This document shows positions 36,265 through 45,570 of a stretch of 64,000 nt of DNA, piece by piece (position 1 is the first letter of the stretch; each line of letters opens with the position of its first letter). The notes beneath the pieces were generated by a model that saw nothing but the letters and a program-made list of their open reading frames with translations, ran no database searches and had not been told where the DNA came from. The stretch is from an uncultured Methanobrevibacter sp. (GTDB lineage Archaea > Methanobacteriota > Methanobacteria > Methanobacteriales > Methanobacteriaceae): NCBI RefSeq assembly GCF_934746965.1, contig NZ_CAKVFS010000006.1, forward strand, positions 1 to 64,000. Direction: 5' to 3'. A program made the translations under genes and the position numbers.

Positions 36265-37182
36265 CTATTTTGATACTTTTAACATGTGTTGTGTAGCTTT
36301 TAATGATTTTTCAGCTACTTCTTGTGGTACTGTTACTTGAGGTGCTTCATTTTTAAGCGCATCTCTTACTTTTTCTAATGTATGTAATTTCATAGTGTTA
36401 CAAATAGCTCCTTCAAGTAATGGATATAATTTTTTACCAGGAATTTCACTTTCGAGCCTTGTAATCATGTCAACTTCAGTACCAATTACAAATTCTTCTT
36501 TATCACTTTGTGCAATATATTTTAACATTCCGCCAGTTGAAAGAACTTTATCACATGCTTCTTGAACATCCATATTACATTCAGGGTGACAAAGAATCTC
36601 AGCATTAGGATATTCTTTTCTTTTTAATTCAATATCTTCTACGTGGAATAATTTATGAACATAACAGTGTCCGCCTTTTGGAACAGGAATGATTTCTTTG
36701 GAAATTTGTTTAGCCACATGGTTTCCTAAATTATTATCTGGTCCAAAGAGTATTTTATCTTGAGGTAAACTTTGAGCAACTTTCAATGCATTAGCTGAAG
36801 TACATAATGTATCTGCATGTTGTTTAGCTTCCGCAATACTATTCACATAAAGAATTACTCCAGCATCAGGATGTTCTTCTTTTGCTTTCAATAATTCTTC
36901 TTCGGGTAACATATGTGCCATAGGACATTCTGCTTCTAAATCAGGGATTATGATTTTTTTATCTGGATTTAAAATATATGCAGTTTCAGCCATGAAGTCT
37001 ACTCCACAAAAGATAACTAAATCTTTATCTTCTATTTCAGTAGCTTTCATACATAATTCTAATGAATCTCCAAGGAAATCAGCTATTTCTTGAATTTCTT
37101 TTGGTTGATAATTATGTGCAAGAATTATTGCATTTTTTTCTTCTTTTAATTGTTTAATTTCATCTTGTAAAGACTCATTCAT
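36265..37182 (-). CDS. nadA: quinolinate synthase A
   Basis: About 305 residues. NadA is a 4Fe-4S enzyme that joins iminoaspartate and dihydroxyacetone phosphate into quinolinate in NAD synthesis. Three cluster cysteines are visible, in VIFCGVDFMAET (near 80), in VLYVNSIAEAK with LCTSANAL (near 125), and in HPECNMDV or GAICNTMKLH further on. Family markers IILAHNYQ and GDSLELCMKA are near the start. ATG 37182 is chosen since GGTGA, which holds the mscS stop, lies six bases before it. nadC lies 1.7 kb away on the other strand. Confidence 0.93.
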   Translation of the reverse strand: MNESLQDEIKQLKEEKNAIILAHNYQPKEIQEIADFLGDSLELCMKATEIEDKDLVIFCGVDFMAETAYILNPDKKIIIPDLEAECPMAHMLPEEELLKAKEEHPDAGVILYVNSIAEAKQHADTLCTSANALKVAQSLPQDKILFGPDNNLGNHVAKQISKEIIPVPKGGHCYVHKLFHVEDIELKRKEYPNAEILCHPECNMDVQEACDKVLSTGGMLKYIAQSDKEEFVIGTEVDMITRLESEIPGKKLYPLLEGAICNTMKLHTLEKVRDALKNEAPQVTVPQEVAEKSLKATQHMLKVSK

Positions 37183-37187
37183 CATTC

Positions 37188-37928
37188 TCACCTATTAACA
37201 TATTTTCTAACTTCATTAGTAATAATTAATTTATATTCTTCTTTTTTATTAAAGTCTTTTATCCAAAAAGATATTTTCAATGTTGTTTCTTCAAAAGTTA
37301 TGCCTTTTGAAAATATTTTAGCTTTGGGATTTTTAAGTACTCCTTCTTGTTTGTTTATAAAATTTAAAATATGGTTTTTAAAATCTTCTATATCTATATC
37401 AAGTCCGATTCCAACAATTAAATCTATTCTATATCTTTCTTTTTGATTGTATTGTAGATATGTGTTATTAGTTAATGTAGAATTTGGAATATTGCTTAAT
37501 ACTCCATTATCATCTTTTATAGTTGTTGATCGAAGACGTATTATTTCTACTGTTCCTTTCATTTCTTTGATTTCAAGTGTATCTCCAACTTTAACACTTC
37601 TACCCATTATTAATAATATTCCAGAAAAGAAATTAGAAATGAGGTCTTTAGCAGCAAAACTCACGGCAATACCTACAATTCCTAAACTTAATAATGTTCC
37701 AGCTAGATTTATATCAAATATTTGTAATATTTCCATTAATGCTATGAAATAGATGATGTAATTTATAATATCTCTAACTAGATAAATTAAAGTAATATCT
37801 TTTTTGAATCTTTTTATTTTGTTCATTAAATACGCTACAAGCCTTACTATAATGCTTGTTAGAAATATAACTACCAAAATAAAGATTATTTTTGAAATTG
37901 GGTCTTCAAATATACTTAAAATATTCAT
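37188..37928 (-). CDS. small-conductance mechanosensitive channel (MscS family)
   Basis: About 246 residues with three N-terminal membrane segments. The third is the pore helix LLSLGIVGIAVSFAAKDLIS with the Gly/Ala pattern of MscS TM3, followed by the beta domain NFFSGILLIMGRSVKVGDTLEI, VEIIRLRSTTIKDDNG and IPNSTLTN. It opens under membrane tension to release solutes. It sits between rnz and nadA with overlapping or coupled starts. The shorter ATG 37928 is used because the GTG at 37937 overlaps the rnz end and adds only two useful residues. Confidence 0.9.
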   Translation of the reverse strand: MNILSIFEDPISKIIFILVVIFLTSIIVRLVAYLMNKIKRFKKDITLIYLVRDIINYIIYFIALMEILQIFDINLAGTLLSLGIVGIAVSFAAKDLISNFFSGILLIMGRSVKVGDTLEIKEMKGTVEIIRLRSTTIKDDNGVLSNIPNSTLTNNTYLQYNQKERYRIDLIVGIGLDIDIEDFKNHILNFINKQEGVLKNPKAKIFSKGITFEETTLKISFWIKDFNKKEEYKLIITNEVRKYVNR

Positions 37929-37929
37929 A

Positions 37930-38832
37930 TTATGCACTTAAAATTTCTATTGTCATTAAATCAGTTGCAATTTCAACATTTTTAAAAACTTCTTTAGCTT
38001 CTTTTAATAACTGATCACTATCAGTATATCTTGGGCTAATGTGGGTTAATATTAATTTTTTACTATTTGAGTATTTAGCTATTGTAGCTGCTTCTTGTGA
38101 TGTTGAATGGAAATTTTCTACAGCTTTATCCTGGTCTTCAGACATGTAGGTTGATTCATGAATCAATAAATCACTATCTTTTGCAAATTCAATCATTTCT
38201 TCACAAGGACGAGAATCTCCGGAATAAGTAATTTTAACACCTTTTCTAGGCTTTCCAAGAACTTGGTTTGGTTGTATAATTCGACCATTCACTTCAATTT
38301 CTTGATTGTTATGTAATTTTCCGAAAAGAGGTCCTTCTGGAACACCAAGTTCAATAGCTTTTTCTCTTAAAAATCTTGGTTTTTTCTTTTCTTCTATGGA
38401 ATATGCAAGATTAGTTACATTATGTTTGACTTTTTGAGATTTAATAATATATTCTTCAGTTTCAACAATTGTTCCATTTTCAATTTCTATAAACTCTATG
38501 GGAAAGTCAATTTTACAAAATCCTAAGGAATAAATTGCATTTTTAACATTTTCAAGACCTTTAGGACCATATATCTTTAAAGGTTTTTCTCTTCCTCTAA
38601 AATTTAAAGATTGTAATAATCCAGGAAGACCTAATATATGGTCTCCATGGTAATGACTAATAAAAATTTTAGATATTTTCATGGGACTTATTTTAGCATA
38701 AATTAATTGTTTTTGTATTGATTCTCCACAGTCAAACAACATAACTTCACCAAAAGCTTTTAAAATTATCCCTGGATGATTCCTAGTATATGTATGGACT
38801 GCTGAAGAAGTTCCTAAAAATGTAATTTCCAT
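37930..38832 (-). CDS. rnz: ribonuclease Z (tRNA 3' endonuclease)
   Basis: A 300-residue metallo-beta-lactamase nuclease that removes the 3' trailer of tRNA precursors. The phosphodiesterase signature HYHGDHILGLPGLL is near residue 60, with FLGTSSAVHTYTRNHPG at the start, and later GDSRPC near 209, HESTY near 226, and ILTHISPRY near 269. A normal length and an AAGTGAT ribosome site support the ATG. First gene of the rnz-mscS-nadA run. Confidence 0.94.
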   Translation of the reverse strand: MEITFLGTSSAVHTYTRNHPGIILKAFGEVMLFDCGESIQKQLIYAKISPMKISKIFISHYHGDHILGLPGLLQSLNFRGREKPLKIYGPKGLENVKNAIYSLGFCKIDFPIEFIEIENGTIVETEEYIIKSQKVKHNVTNLAYSIEEKKKPRFLREKAIELGVPEGPLFGKLHNNQEIEVNGRIIQPNQVLGKPRKGVKITYSGDSRPCEEMIEFAKDSDLLIHESTYMSEDQDKAVENFHSTSQEAATIAKYSNSKKLILTHISPRYTDSDQLLKEAKEVFKNVEIATDLMTIEILSA

Positions 38833-38899
38833 TTAATCACTTATTATATATTATAATAAAAATATATATCAACATATAATTTAAAATTTTGGTGATTTT

Positions 38900-39730
38900 T
38901 TGGATAAAATAATTGAGTACATGATTAGTGAAGATGAAAGTTTTGGAGATATTACTTCTGAAGCAGTCGTTGATGAAAATAAAATTGTAACTGCTCATAT
39001 TATTTCTAAAGATGAGGGTATTTTAGCAGGTATTAATATTGCTAAAGAAATATTTGAGTCCAGGGGAATTCAAGTACTTTTTAACTTAAAAGATGGGAAT
39101 AAAATAGTTAAAAAGGATTTATTATTAAGCTTAAAAGGTGATGCAAGAACAATATTGTTGCTTGAGAGATCAGTATTAAATTTACTTATGAGAATGAGTG
39201 GTGTAGCTACTAGTGCTAATTATCATGTTAATTTAGTAAAGGATTATGATGTGATAATTGCAGGAACTCGTAAAACATTGCCGGCTATTGGAAAATATGA
39301 TAAACAGGCATTAAGAATTGGTGGTGCTGATACTCATAGATTTTCTCTTGATGATATGGTTCTAATTAAGGATAATCATATTGCTAGTGTTGGAACTCCT
39401 GTTGAAGCACTTTTAAAAGCTAAGAAAAATGTTAGTTTTTCTAAAAAAATTGAAATTGAAGTAGAATCTTTGGAAGATGCTGTAGAGTGTGTCAAAAATA
39501 AAGCAGATATTGTGATGTTGGATAACATGGGTCCGGAAGATGTTCAAAAAGTGTTAAATGAATTAATTAAATTAGATATTCGTGATAATTCATTAATTGA
39601 AGTTTCTGGAGGAATAACTGATGAAAACATTGTAGATTATGCTAAATTAGGTGTTGATATAATTTCTTTAGGAGCATTAACACATTCAAGTAGAAGTTTA
39701 AATTTTTCTTTAAAACTAATTGGGGATTAA
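38900..39730 (+). CDS. nadC: nicotinate-nucleotide pyrophosphorylase (quinolinate phosphoribosyltransferase)
   Basis: A 276-residue NadC that turns quinolinate and PRPP into nicotinate mononucleotide. It has SEDESFGDITSEAV near residue 10, AGTRKTLPAIGKYDKQAL near 115, GGADTHRFSLDDMVLIKDNH near 134, and EVSGGITDENI near 234. ModD-like relatives share the fold, but the NadA gene nearby supports NadC. The start is TTG 38900, three bases after GGTGAT; an ATG at 38921 would cut into the conserved N-terminus. A methyltransferase gene follows three bases after the stop. Confidence 0.9.
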   Translation: MDKIIEYMISEDESFGDITSEAVVDENKIVTAHIISKDEGILAGINIAKEIFESRGIQVLFNLKDGNKIVKKDLLLSLKGDARTILLLERSVLNLLMRMSGVATSANYHVNLVKDYDVIIAGTRKTLPAIGKYDKQALRIGGADTHRFSLDDMVLIKDNHIASVGTPVEALLKAKKNVSFSKKIEIEVESLEDAVECVKNKADIVMLDNMGPEDVQKVLNELIKLDIRDNSLIEVSGGITDENIVDYAKLGVDIISLGALTHSSRSLNFSLKLIGD

Positions 39731-39733
39731 AAC

Positions 39734-40396
39734 GTGTCTGTTGTAAATGAATTTAATCAAAAAGCTGGCGAATATGATGATGAAAGAAGAGCATTAATCC
39801 CATGTTTTGATGATTTTTATGGGATTGCTATTGATTGTATAGATTTTGAAGGTGATAATCCAAAAGTTTTAGATTTAGGTGCTGGAACTGGAATTTTATC
39901 TCAATTTTTACTTAATAAATATCCAAATGCAGAAATTACTCTTATAGATTTAGCAGATAAAATGTTAAATGAAGCCAAAAAACGTTTTGAAGGTAATGAT
40001 AATGTTTATTTTGTTTGTGATGATTATTTAAATCATGAATTTGATACAAAATTTGACATTGTTATTTCATCACTTTCTATTCATCATTTAACTGGTGATG
40101 ATAAAAAATTATTAATTGAAAAATATGTTGATTTATTAAATGATGGTGGGAATTTTGTTAATGCTGATCAAGTTTTAAATCCTTTTCCTGAAGTTGAGGA
40201 ATATTTTAAAGTTAAATTAGATGAACACAAGGGAGATATTAGTGATGAAGCTTATGAGGAAGCTAAACTTAGAAGGACTTATGATAAACCGAGTTCTGTC
40301 GATTTTCAAGTAGATTGTTTAAAAAATGCAGGATGTCAATATATTGGAATTCCTTATAAGTATTATATGTTTGCAGTTTTTTGGGCTAAGAAATGA
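39734..40396 (+). CDS. class I SAM-dependent methyltransferase
   Basis: 220 residues with motif I VLDLGAGTGILSQFLL (near residue 45), motif II ITLIDLADKMLNEAKKRF (near 66), and motif post-I DIVISSLSIHHL (near 105). The substrate is unknown; a small molecule is more likely than RNA, given the lack of extra domains. The start is GTG 39734, three bases after nadC, so both are on one message, but a link to NAD synthesis is not shown by sequence. Confidence 0.85.
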   Translation: MSVVNEFNQKAGEYDDERRALIPCFDDFYGIAIDCIDFEGDNPKVLDLGAGTGILSQFLLNKYPNAEITLIDLADKMLNEAKKRFEGNDNVYFVCDDYLNHEFDTKFDIVISSLSIHHLTGDDKKLLIEKYVDLLNDGGNFVNADQVLNPFPEVEEYFKVKLDEHKGDISDEAYEEAKLRRTYDKPSSVDFQVDCLKNAGCQYIGIPYKYYMFAVFWAKK

Positions 40397-40468
40397 TAAA
40401 TTTAATAATATATGAAATTCATAATTATTAAAGATAGATGATTATTATTTTTTTATAATGGTGGTTTA

Positions 40469-41551
40469 ATGGTAAAAATGGCTAAATTGGCTTTGGAAGA
40501 TGGTACAGTTTTAAAAGGTGATGGTTTCGGTTATGAAACTACTAATGTGGGAGAACTTGTTTTTTCAACTGGTATGGTTGGTTACACTGAATCTTTAACT
40601 GATCCATCTTTTAAAGGAGAAATATTAATGTCTACTTATCCTTTAGAAGGAAACTATGGGGTGAGTGAAGACTGGTATCAATCTGACAGAATCCAGGCGG
40701 AGGGTTTTGTTGTAAGGGAAGTTTGTAGAGAAGTTTCTAATTTTTCATCACAAAAAACATTAGATGATTTTTTAAATGAATTTGAAACACCGGGGATTAG
40801 TGGAATTGACACTCGTGATTTAACTCTAAAAATTCGTGAAGAAGGATCAATGAAAGCAGCTATATCAACTGAAGATATTTCTGATAATGAATTGGTGGAG
40901 CTTGCACGTTCTCAACCTAGTATTATTGATATTGATGTAGTACCAATGGTATCTACTAAGGAAATTAAAGTTTTTAATGAAGATGCTAATAAAAAAGTAG
41001 CTTTAATTGATTGTGGTGTTAAGAAAAATATTATAAATAATTTCTTAAAACGTGGAATTGGAGTTGTTTTATTCCCATATGATACAGATTATAAATCAAT
41101 ATTGGATTATTCTCCAGATGGGTTAATGATTACTTCAGGTCCTGGAAATCCTGACAGAGTATATGAAACTATTAGTACAGTTCAAAAATTATCTAATAGG
41201 TTGCCTATTTTTGGAATATGTATGGGTCAACAGTTAGTAGCTAAGTCTTTTGGAGCTAAGTCTTATAAAATGAAATTTGGACACAGAGGAGCAAATCAAC
41301 CAGTAAAAGACTTACAAACTGGTAAAGTTTATATCACTTCTCAAAATCATGGATTTACTATTGATAAAGAATCTATTAATGATACAGATTTAGTTTTAAC
41401 TCAAATAAATCTTAATGATGGAACTCCTGAAGGATTTGCACATAAAGAATTGCCAGTTCGCTGTATTCAATACCATCCTGAAGCAGGACCTGGTCCAAAC
41501 GACACAAGATATATTTTTGATAAATTTAGTCAAATGATGGATGAATATTAA
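40469..41551 (+). CDS. carA: carbamoyl-phosphate synthase, small subunit
   Basis: A 360-residue glutaminase subunit, which takes ammonia from glutamine and passes it to CarB for arginine and pyrimidine synthesis. The N-terminal domain is complete, and the class I glutaminase has the nucleophile in FGICMGQQLVA (Cys near residue 251) and His-Glu in YHPEAGPGP (near 333). Start ATG 40469 follows GGTGG; an ATG nine bases on is also possible. carB follows after a 39-base gap. Confidence 0.95.
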   Translation: MVKMAKLALEDGTVLKGDGFGYETTNVGELVFSTGMVGYTESLTDPSFKGEILMSTYPLEGNYGVSEDWYQSDRIQAEGFVVREVCREVSNFSSQKTLDDFLNEFETPGISGIDTRDLTLKIREEGSMKAAISTEDISDNELVELARSQPSIIDIDVVPMVSTKEIKVFNEDANKKVALIDCGVKKNIINNFLKRGIGVVLFPYDTDYKSILDYSPDGLMITSGPGNPDRVYETISTVQKLSNRLPIFGICMGQQLVAKSFGAKSYKMKFGHRGANQPVKDLQTGKVYITSQNHGFTIDKESINDTDLVLTQINLNDGTPEGFAHKELPVRCIQYHPEAGPGPNDTRYIFDKFSQMMDEY

Positions 41552-41590
41552 GATTACCATTTTATAAATAAAATTAATGAGGATTACAAA

Positions 41591-44500
41591 ATGCCTATTG
41601 ATAAGGATATTAAAAAAGTATTAATAATTGGTTCTGGACCTATTCAAATTGGTCAGGCTGCAGAATTTGATTATTCTGGTTCACAAGCATGTAAATCATT
41701 AAGAGAAGAAGGAATTGAAACTGTCTTGGTTAACAGTAATCCTGCTACTATTCAAACTGATATGGATATGGCAGATACTGTTTATACTGAACCATTAACT
41801 CCAGAAATTGTATATGAGATTATTAAAAAAGAAAATGTAGATGCGATTTTACCAACTATGGGTGGACAAACTGGATTAAATATAGCTACTGGACTTGGAG
41901 ATTTAGGTTTACTTGATGGAATTAAAGTTCTTGGTTCTGATATTCAAACAATTAAAGATGTTGAAGATCGTGATTTATTTGGCCATTTTATGGATAAACT
42001 TAATGAACCTATTCCAAAATGTCATGCTGTAGAAAGTGTTGAAGAAGCTTTGGAAGCAGTGAAAGATATTGGTTATCCAGTAATTGTAAGGCCTGCTTTT
42101 ACTTTAGGTGGAACTGGTGGTGGAGTAGCTTATAATGAAGAAGAGTTAATTGAAATAGCTACTCATGGTTTAGATATGAGTTTTATCAATCAAGTTCTTA
42201 TAGATGAATCTGTTTTAGGTTGGAAAGAATTTGAATATGAAGTAATGAGGGATAAAGAAGACACTTGTATTATTGTATGTAATATGGAAAATATTGATCC
42301 TATGGGAATTCATACAGGTGAAAGTGTTGTTGTAGCTCCTGCTCAAAATTTAAATGATAAAGATTCTCAAGCTTTAAGAGATGCATCTATTAAAATTATT
42401 AGGGCATTAGGTATTCAGGGAGGATGTAATATTCAGTTTGCAGTTAATCCTGAAACTGGAGAATATAAGGTAATTGAAGTAAATCCTAGAGTAAGTAGGA
42501 GTAGTGCACTTGCATCTAAAGCAACTGGTTATCCTATAGCTAAAATTTCTTCTAAAATAGCTTTAGGAATGACTTTAGATGAAATTAAAAATGATATTAC
42601 TAAAGAAACACCTGCTTCTTTTGAACCAGCTATTGATTATGTGGTTGTAAAAATACCAAGATGGCCATTTGATAAGTTTAGGGGAATTGATCGCCATATA
42701 GGAGTTCAAATGAAAGCTACTGGTGAAGTAATGGCTATTGGTAGGACTTTTGAAGAAGCAATTCAAAAAGCTATCAGATCACTTGACATGGGACATGATG
42801 GATTTGAATATGTTGAATACACTGAAGATGATTTAGCTAATCCAACTGATGAGAGATTATTCCAATTATATTCAGCTATTAAAGATGGAATTGATTTAGA
42901 TAAACTTCAAAAATTAACTAACATTGATAAATTTTTCTTATATAAAATTAGAAACATTGTTAACTTTGAAAATGAAGTTACTGAAGAAAAATTAAATGGT
43001 GCGGACTTTTTAAGGAAAGCTAAACAAATTGGATGTTCTAATAAAAGATTAGCAGATTTATCTAATCAAACTGAAGAATATATTAGGAATTTACTTAATA
43101 GATTTAATATAAAACAATCCTATAAAATGGTAGATACTTGTGCTGCAGAATTTGAAGCTAAAACACCATATTATTACAGTACCTATGATTCAGGTAATGA
43201 ACTCAAATCATTTAATAAGAAAAAGATTATTATTTTAGGTGCAGGTCCTATTAGGATAGGTCAAGGTATAGAATTTGATTATTGTTGTGTTCATTCTTCA
43301 CTTGCTTTAAAAGAGGAAGGTGTTGAAACTATTTTAATTAACAACAATCCTGAAACTGTAAGTACTGATTATGATATTTCTGATAAGTTATTCTTTGAAC
43401 CAATTACTTTTGAAGATGTAATGGGTATTATTAATCAGGAAAAACCGGATGGTGTTATTGTCCAATTTGGTGGTCAAACTTCTATTAATTTAGCTGTACC
43501 TTTAGCTAATGCAGGTGTTAAAATTTTAGGAACTCCATATGAAAGTATTGATGGTGTTGAAGACAGGGAATTATTTGCACAATTATTAAATAAGTTACAT
43601 ATTCATCAAGCACCATATGGAACTGCTAATTCATTTGAAGAAGCTAAAGAAATTGCAGAAAGGATTACTTTCCCAGTTTTAGTTCGTCCATCTTATGTTA
43701 TTGGTGGAAGAGCAATGGAAATTGTTTATGATAACACAGAACTTGAAGAGTATATGAAAGAGGCTGTGAAAGTTTCACCTGAGCATCCAATTTTAGTAGA
43801 TAAATTCTTAGAAGATGCTATTGAATTAGATGTGGATGTGTTATGTGATGGTGAAGAAGTATTTATTGCAGGAATCATGGAACATATTGAAGAAGCAGGT
43901 GTTCATTCAGGTGATTCAGCTTGTGTAATTCCACCACAAACTATTCCAGAACATATTCTTAACACTATAAGGGAATACAGTACTAAATTGGCTTTAGAGT
44001 TAAATGTTAAAGGTTTAATGAATATTCAATATGCTGTTAAACTTGATGAAGAAATGGTTTATATTATTGAAGCTAATCCTCGTGCAAGTAGAACTGTTCC
44101 ATTTGTAAGTAAAGCTATTGGAGTGCCATTAGCTAAAGTAGCTACTTGGATTATGACTGGAGCTAAATTAAAAGACTTTAATTTAACAAAAGAAATAAAA
44201 ATTGATCATGTTGCTGTAAAAGAATCTGTTTTCCCATTCTTAAAACTCCCAGAGTCTGATACTGTACTTGGACCTGAAATGAAATCTACTGGTGAAAGTA
44301 TTGGTATTGATGATAGCTTTGGAATGGCATTTTATAAATCACAACTTGCTGCAGGTATGGATTTACCAAAAGCAGGTAAAATATTTATTAGTGTAAAAGA
44401 ACAAGATAAAAAGAAAATCCGTCCAATTGCTGAAAAAGCAGCTAATTTAGGATTTGATCTTGTTGCAACAAGTGGAACTGCTGATGCAGCACAAGGTGTT

Positions 44501-44767
44501 GACATTGATAAAATCAAAAAAGTATCTCAAGGATCTCCAAACATTAGGGATGCAATTTTAAATAAGGAAATTGATTTAATTATCAATACATCTGAAGGTA
44601 AACAATCTGCTAAAGACGGATATATTATTAGACGTTTAGCTATTGAACTTGGTATACCTTATGTTACAACATTATCTGGAGCTAGAGCTGCTTTAAATGC
44701 TATTGAAGCAGTTCAAAATAATGAGATTAATGTAAAATCTTTAAATGATCATATTGATGGAGAATAA
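41591..44767 (+). CDS. carB: carbamoyl-phosphate synthase, large subunit
   Basis: A 1058-residue, single-chain CarB with two homologous ATP-grasp halves (from VLIIGSGPIQIGQAAEFDYS at residue 10 and IIILGAGPIRIGQGIEFDYC near 548). The second half ends in the allosteric MGS-like domain (FISVKEQDKKKIRPIAEKAA onward, near 935). Some hyperthermophilic methanogens split CarB in two; here it is intact. It makes carbamoyl phosphate from bicarbonate, ammonia and two ATP. The stop is two bases before that of the convergent gene. Confidence 0.96.
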   Translation: MPIDKDIKKVLIIGSGPIQIGQAAEFDYSGSQACKSLREEGIETVLVNSNPATIQTDMDMADTVYTEPLTPEIVYEIIKKENVDAILPTMGGQTGLNIATGLGDLGLLDGIKVLGSDIQTIKDVEDRDLFGHFMDKLNEPIPKCHAVESVEEALEAVKDIGYPVIVRPAFTLGGTGGGVAYNEEELIEIATHGLDMSFINQVLIDESVLGWKEFEYEVMRDKEDTCIIVCNMENIDPMGIHTGESVVVAPAQNLNDKDSQALRDASIKIIRALGIQGGCNIQFAVNPETGEYKVIEVNPRVSRSSALASKATGYPIAKISSKIALGMTLDEIKNDITKETPASFEPAIDYVVVKIPRWPFDKFRGIDRHIGVQMKATGEVMAIGRTFEEAIQKAIRSLDMGHDGFEYVEYTEDDLANPTDERLFQLYSAIKDGIDLDKLQKLTNIDKFFLYKIRNIVNFENEVTEEKLNGADFLRKAKQIGCSNKRLADLSNQTEEYIRNLLNRFNIKQSYKMVDTCAAEFEAKTPYYYSTYDSGNELKSFNKKKIIILGAGPIRIGQGIEFDYCCVHSSLALKEEGVETILINNNPETVSTDYDISDKLFFEPITFEDVMGIINQEKPDGVIVQFGGQTSINLAVPLANAGVKILGTPYESIDGVEDRELFAQLLNKLHIHQAPYGTANSFEEAKEIAERITFPVLVRPSYVIGGRAMEIVYDNTELEEYMKEAVKVSPEHPILVDKFLEDAIELDVDVLCDGEEVFIAGIMEHIEEAGVHSGDSACVIPPQTIPEHILNTIREYSTKLALELNVKGLMNIQYAVKLDEEMVYIIEANPRASRTVPFVSKAIGVPLAKVATWIMTGAKLKDFNLTKEIKIDHVAVKESVFPFLKLPESDTVLGPEMKSTGESIGIDDSFGMAFYKSQLAAGMDLPKAGKIFISVKEQDKKKIRPIAEKAANLGFDLVATSGTADAAQGVDIDKIKKVSQGSPNIRDAILNKEIDLIINTSEGKQSAKDGYIIRRLAIELGIPYVTTLSGARAALNAIEAVQNNEINVKSLNDHIDGE

Positions 44768-44769
44768 GA

Positions 44770-45396
44770 TTATTTATTATATAAATAATTTTTAATGTCT
44801 ATTCCACAATATGGACATTCTTTTTCTTTATTTTTTAATTTACGCCTACATTTAGGACAATAATTTAATTTAACAGGATATTCTTTATTCAAGTCTAATT
44901 TTTTATTCATGTTTATTTTTAAAGTGTGTTTTGTTTTTAAAGTATTTATGTCCCAGTTATTGTCTATTAATCTTTTTTTATAATAATAGGCTTCAGTCAT
45001 ACTTTGATAGTATCCAAAAATAGTCTCTTCTTTTTGAACATAAAATTTATGTTTTTTATGGTCGAAGAGAATTTTTCCTTCTCTTTTGTCTTTATTTATT
45101 TTACTGCCTTTTATTCTTCCTTTAGGTCTTTTTTCAGGAAATGGGGGCAGTTTCATATTTTCATATTTATTTTCTAAATCAGATTCAACAAGTAAATCAT
45201 AATCAAAATTACAGTAAAAAAGAGCGTCTCTTTCATATAATGCATCAGATAATTTTTTAAACTCACCATAATCTTTATTGTTATATTTTATTCTGTAAAT
45301 ATCTCCAGATTTTACAATATTTCTATAAAAATATCTGATTTCCTGTGAATTGATATGAATCCATCCATTATAATTTGAAAAAGGCGTAGGAACCAT
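44770..45396 (-). CDS. AP2-like and zinc-ribbon protein, possible DNA-binding regulator
   Basis: A 208-residue, Lys/Tyr-rich basic protein. Residues about 20-58 (RNIVKSGDIYRIKYNNKDYG, then FKKLSDALYERDAL) and about 107-147 (KHKFYVQKEETIFGYYQSMT, then EAYYYKKRLIDNNWD) look like two copies of the AP2-like fold: three strands, then a helix with an 'A...RD' end, as in phage and integrase DNA-binding modules. Between them is a very basic linker (PEKRPKGRIKGSKINKDKR). The C-terminus is a zinc ribbon (CPKCRRKLKNKEKECPYCG). It is probably a DNA-binding protein. The AP2 match is a by-eye inference. Confidence 0.6.
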   Translation of the reverse strand: MVPTPFSNYNGWIHINSQEIRYFYRNIVKSGDIYRIKYNNKDYGEFKKLSDALYERDALFYCNFDYDLLVESDLENKYENMKLPPFPEKRPKGRIKGSKINKDKREGKILFDHKKHKFYVQKEETIFGYYQSMTEAYYYKKRLIDNNWDINTLKTKHTLKINMNKKLDLNKEYPVKLNYCPKCRRKLKNKEKECPYCGIDIKNYLYNK

Positions 45397-45536
45397 ATTC
45401 GGGAGGTATAAAAAAGTGTTCTAATTTCTTTTTGAAGTTAATTGAGGTTGTATTTATATTAATTGAAATATGGTCCTCGCCTAAATAATATATTTAGTTG
45501 TGTTTTTATAAAATTTTCCATTACTTTTAATGATAA

Positions 45537-45547
45537 TGTATATATAA
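45537..45547 (+). promoter_or_regulatory. TATA box for the amidohydrolase gene
   Basis: TGTATATATAAAAC lies 24-34 bases before ATG 45571 with no ribosome site between, which supports a leaderless message and decides the start in favour of 45571 over 45463. Confidence 0.55.
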
Positions 45548-45570
45548 AACAAATTAGAAATTTTTTGTCA

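Noticed and set aside
45463..45570. Longer N-terminus for the amidohydrolase
   Set aside because: The added residues are unlike the family and span the TATA box; ATG 45571 lies 24 bases from it.
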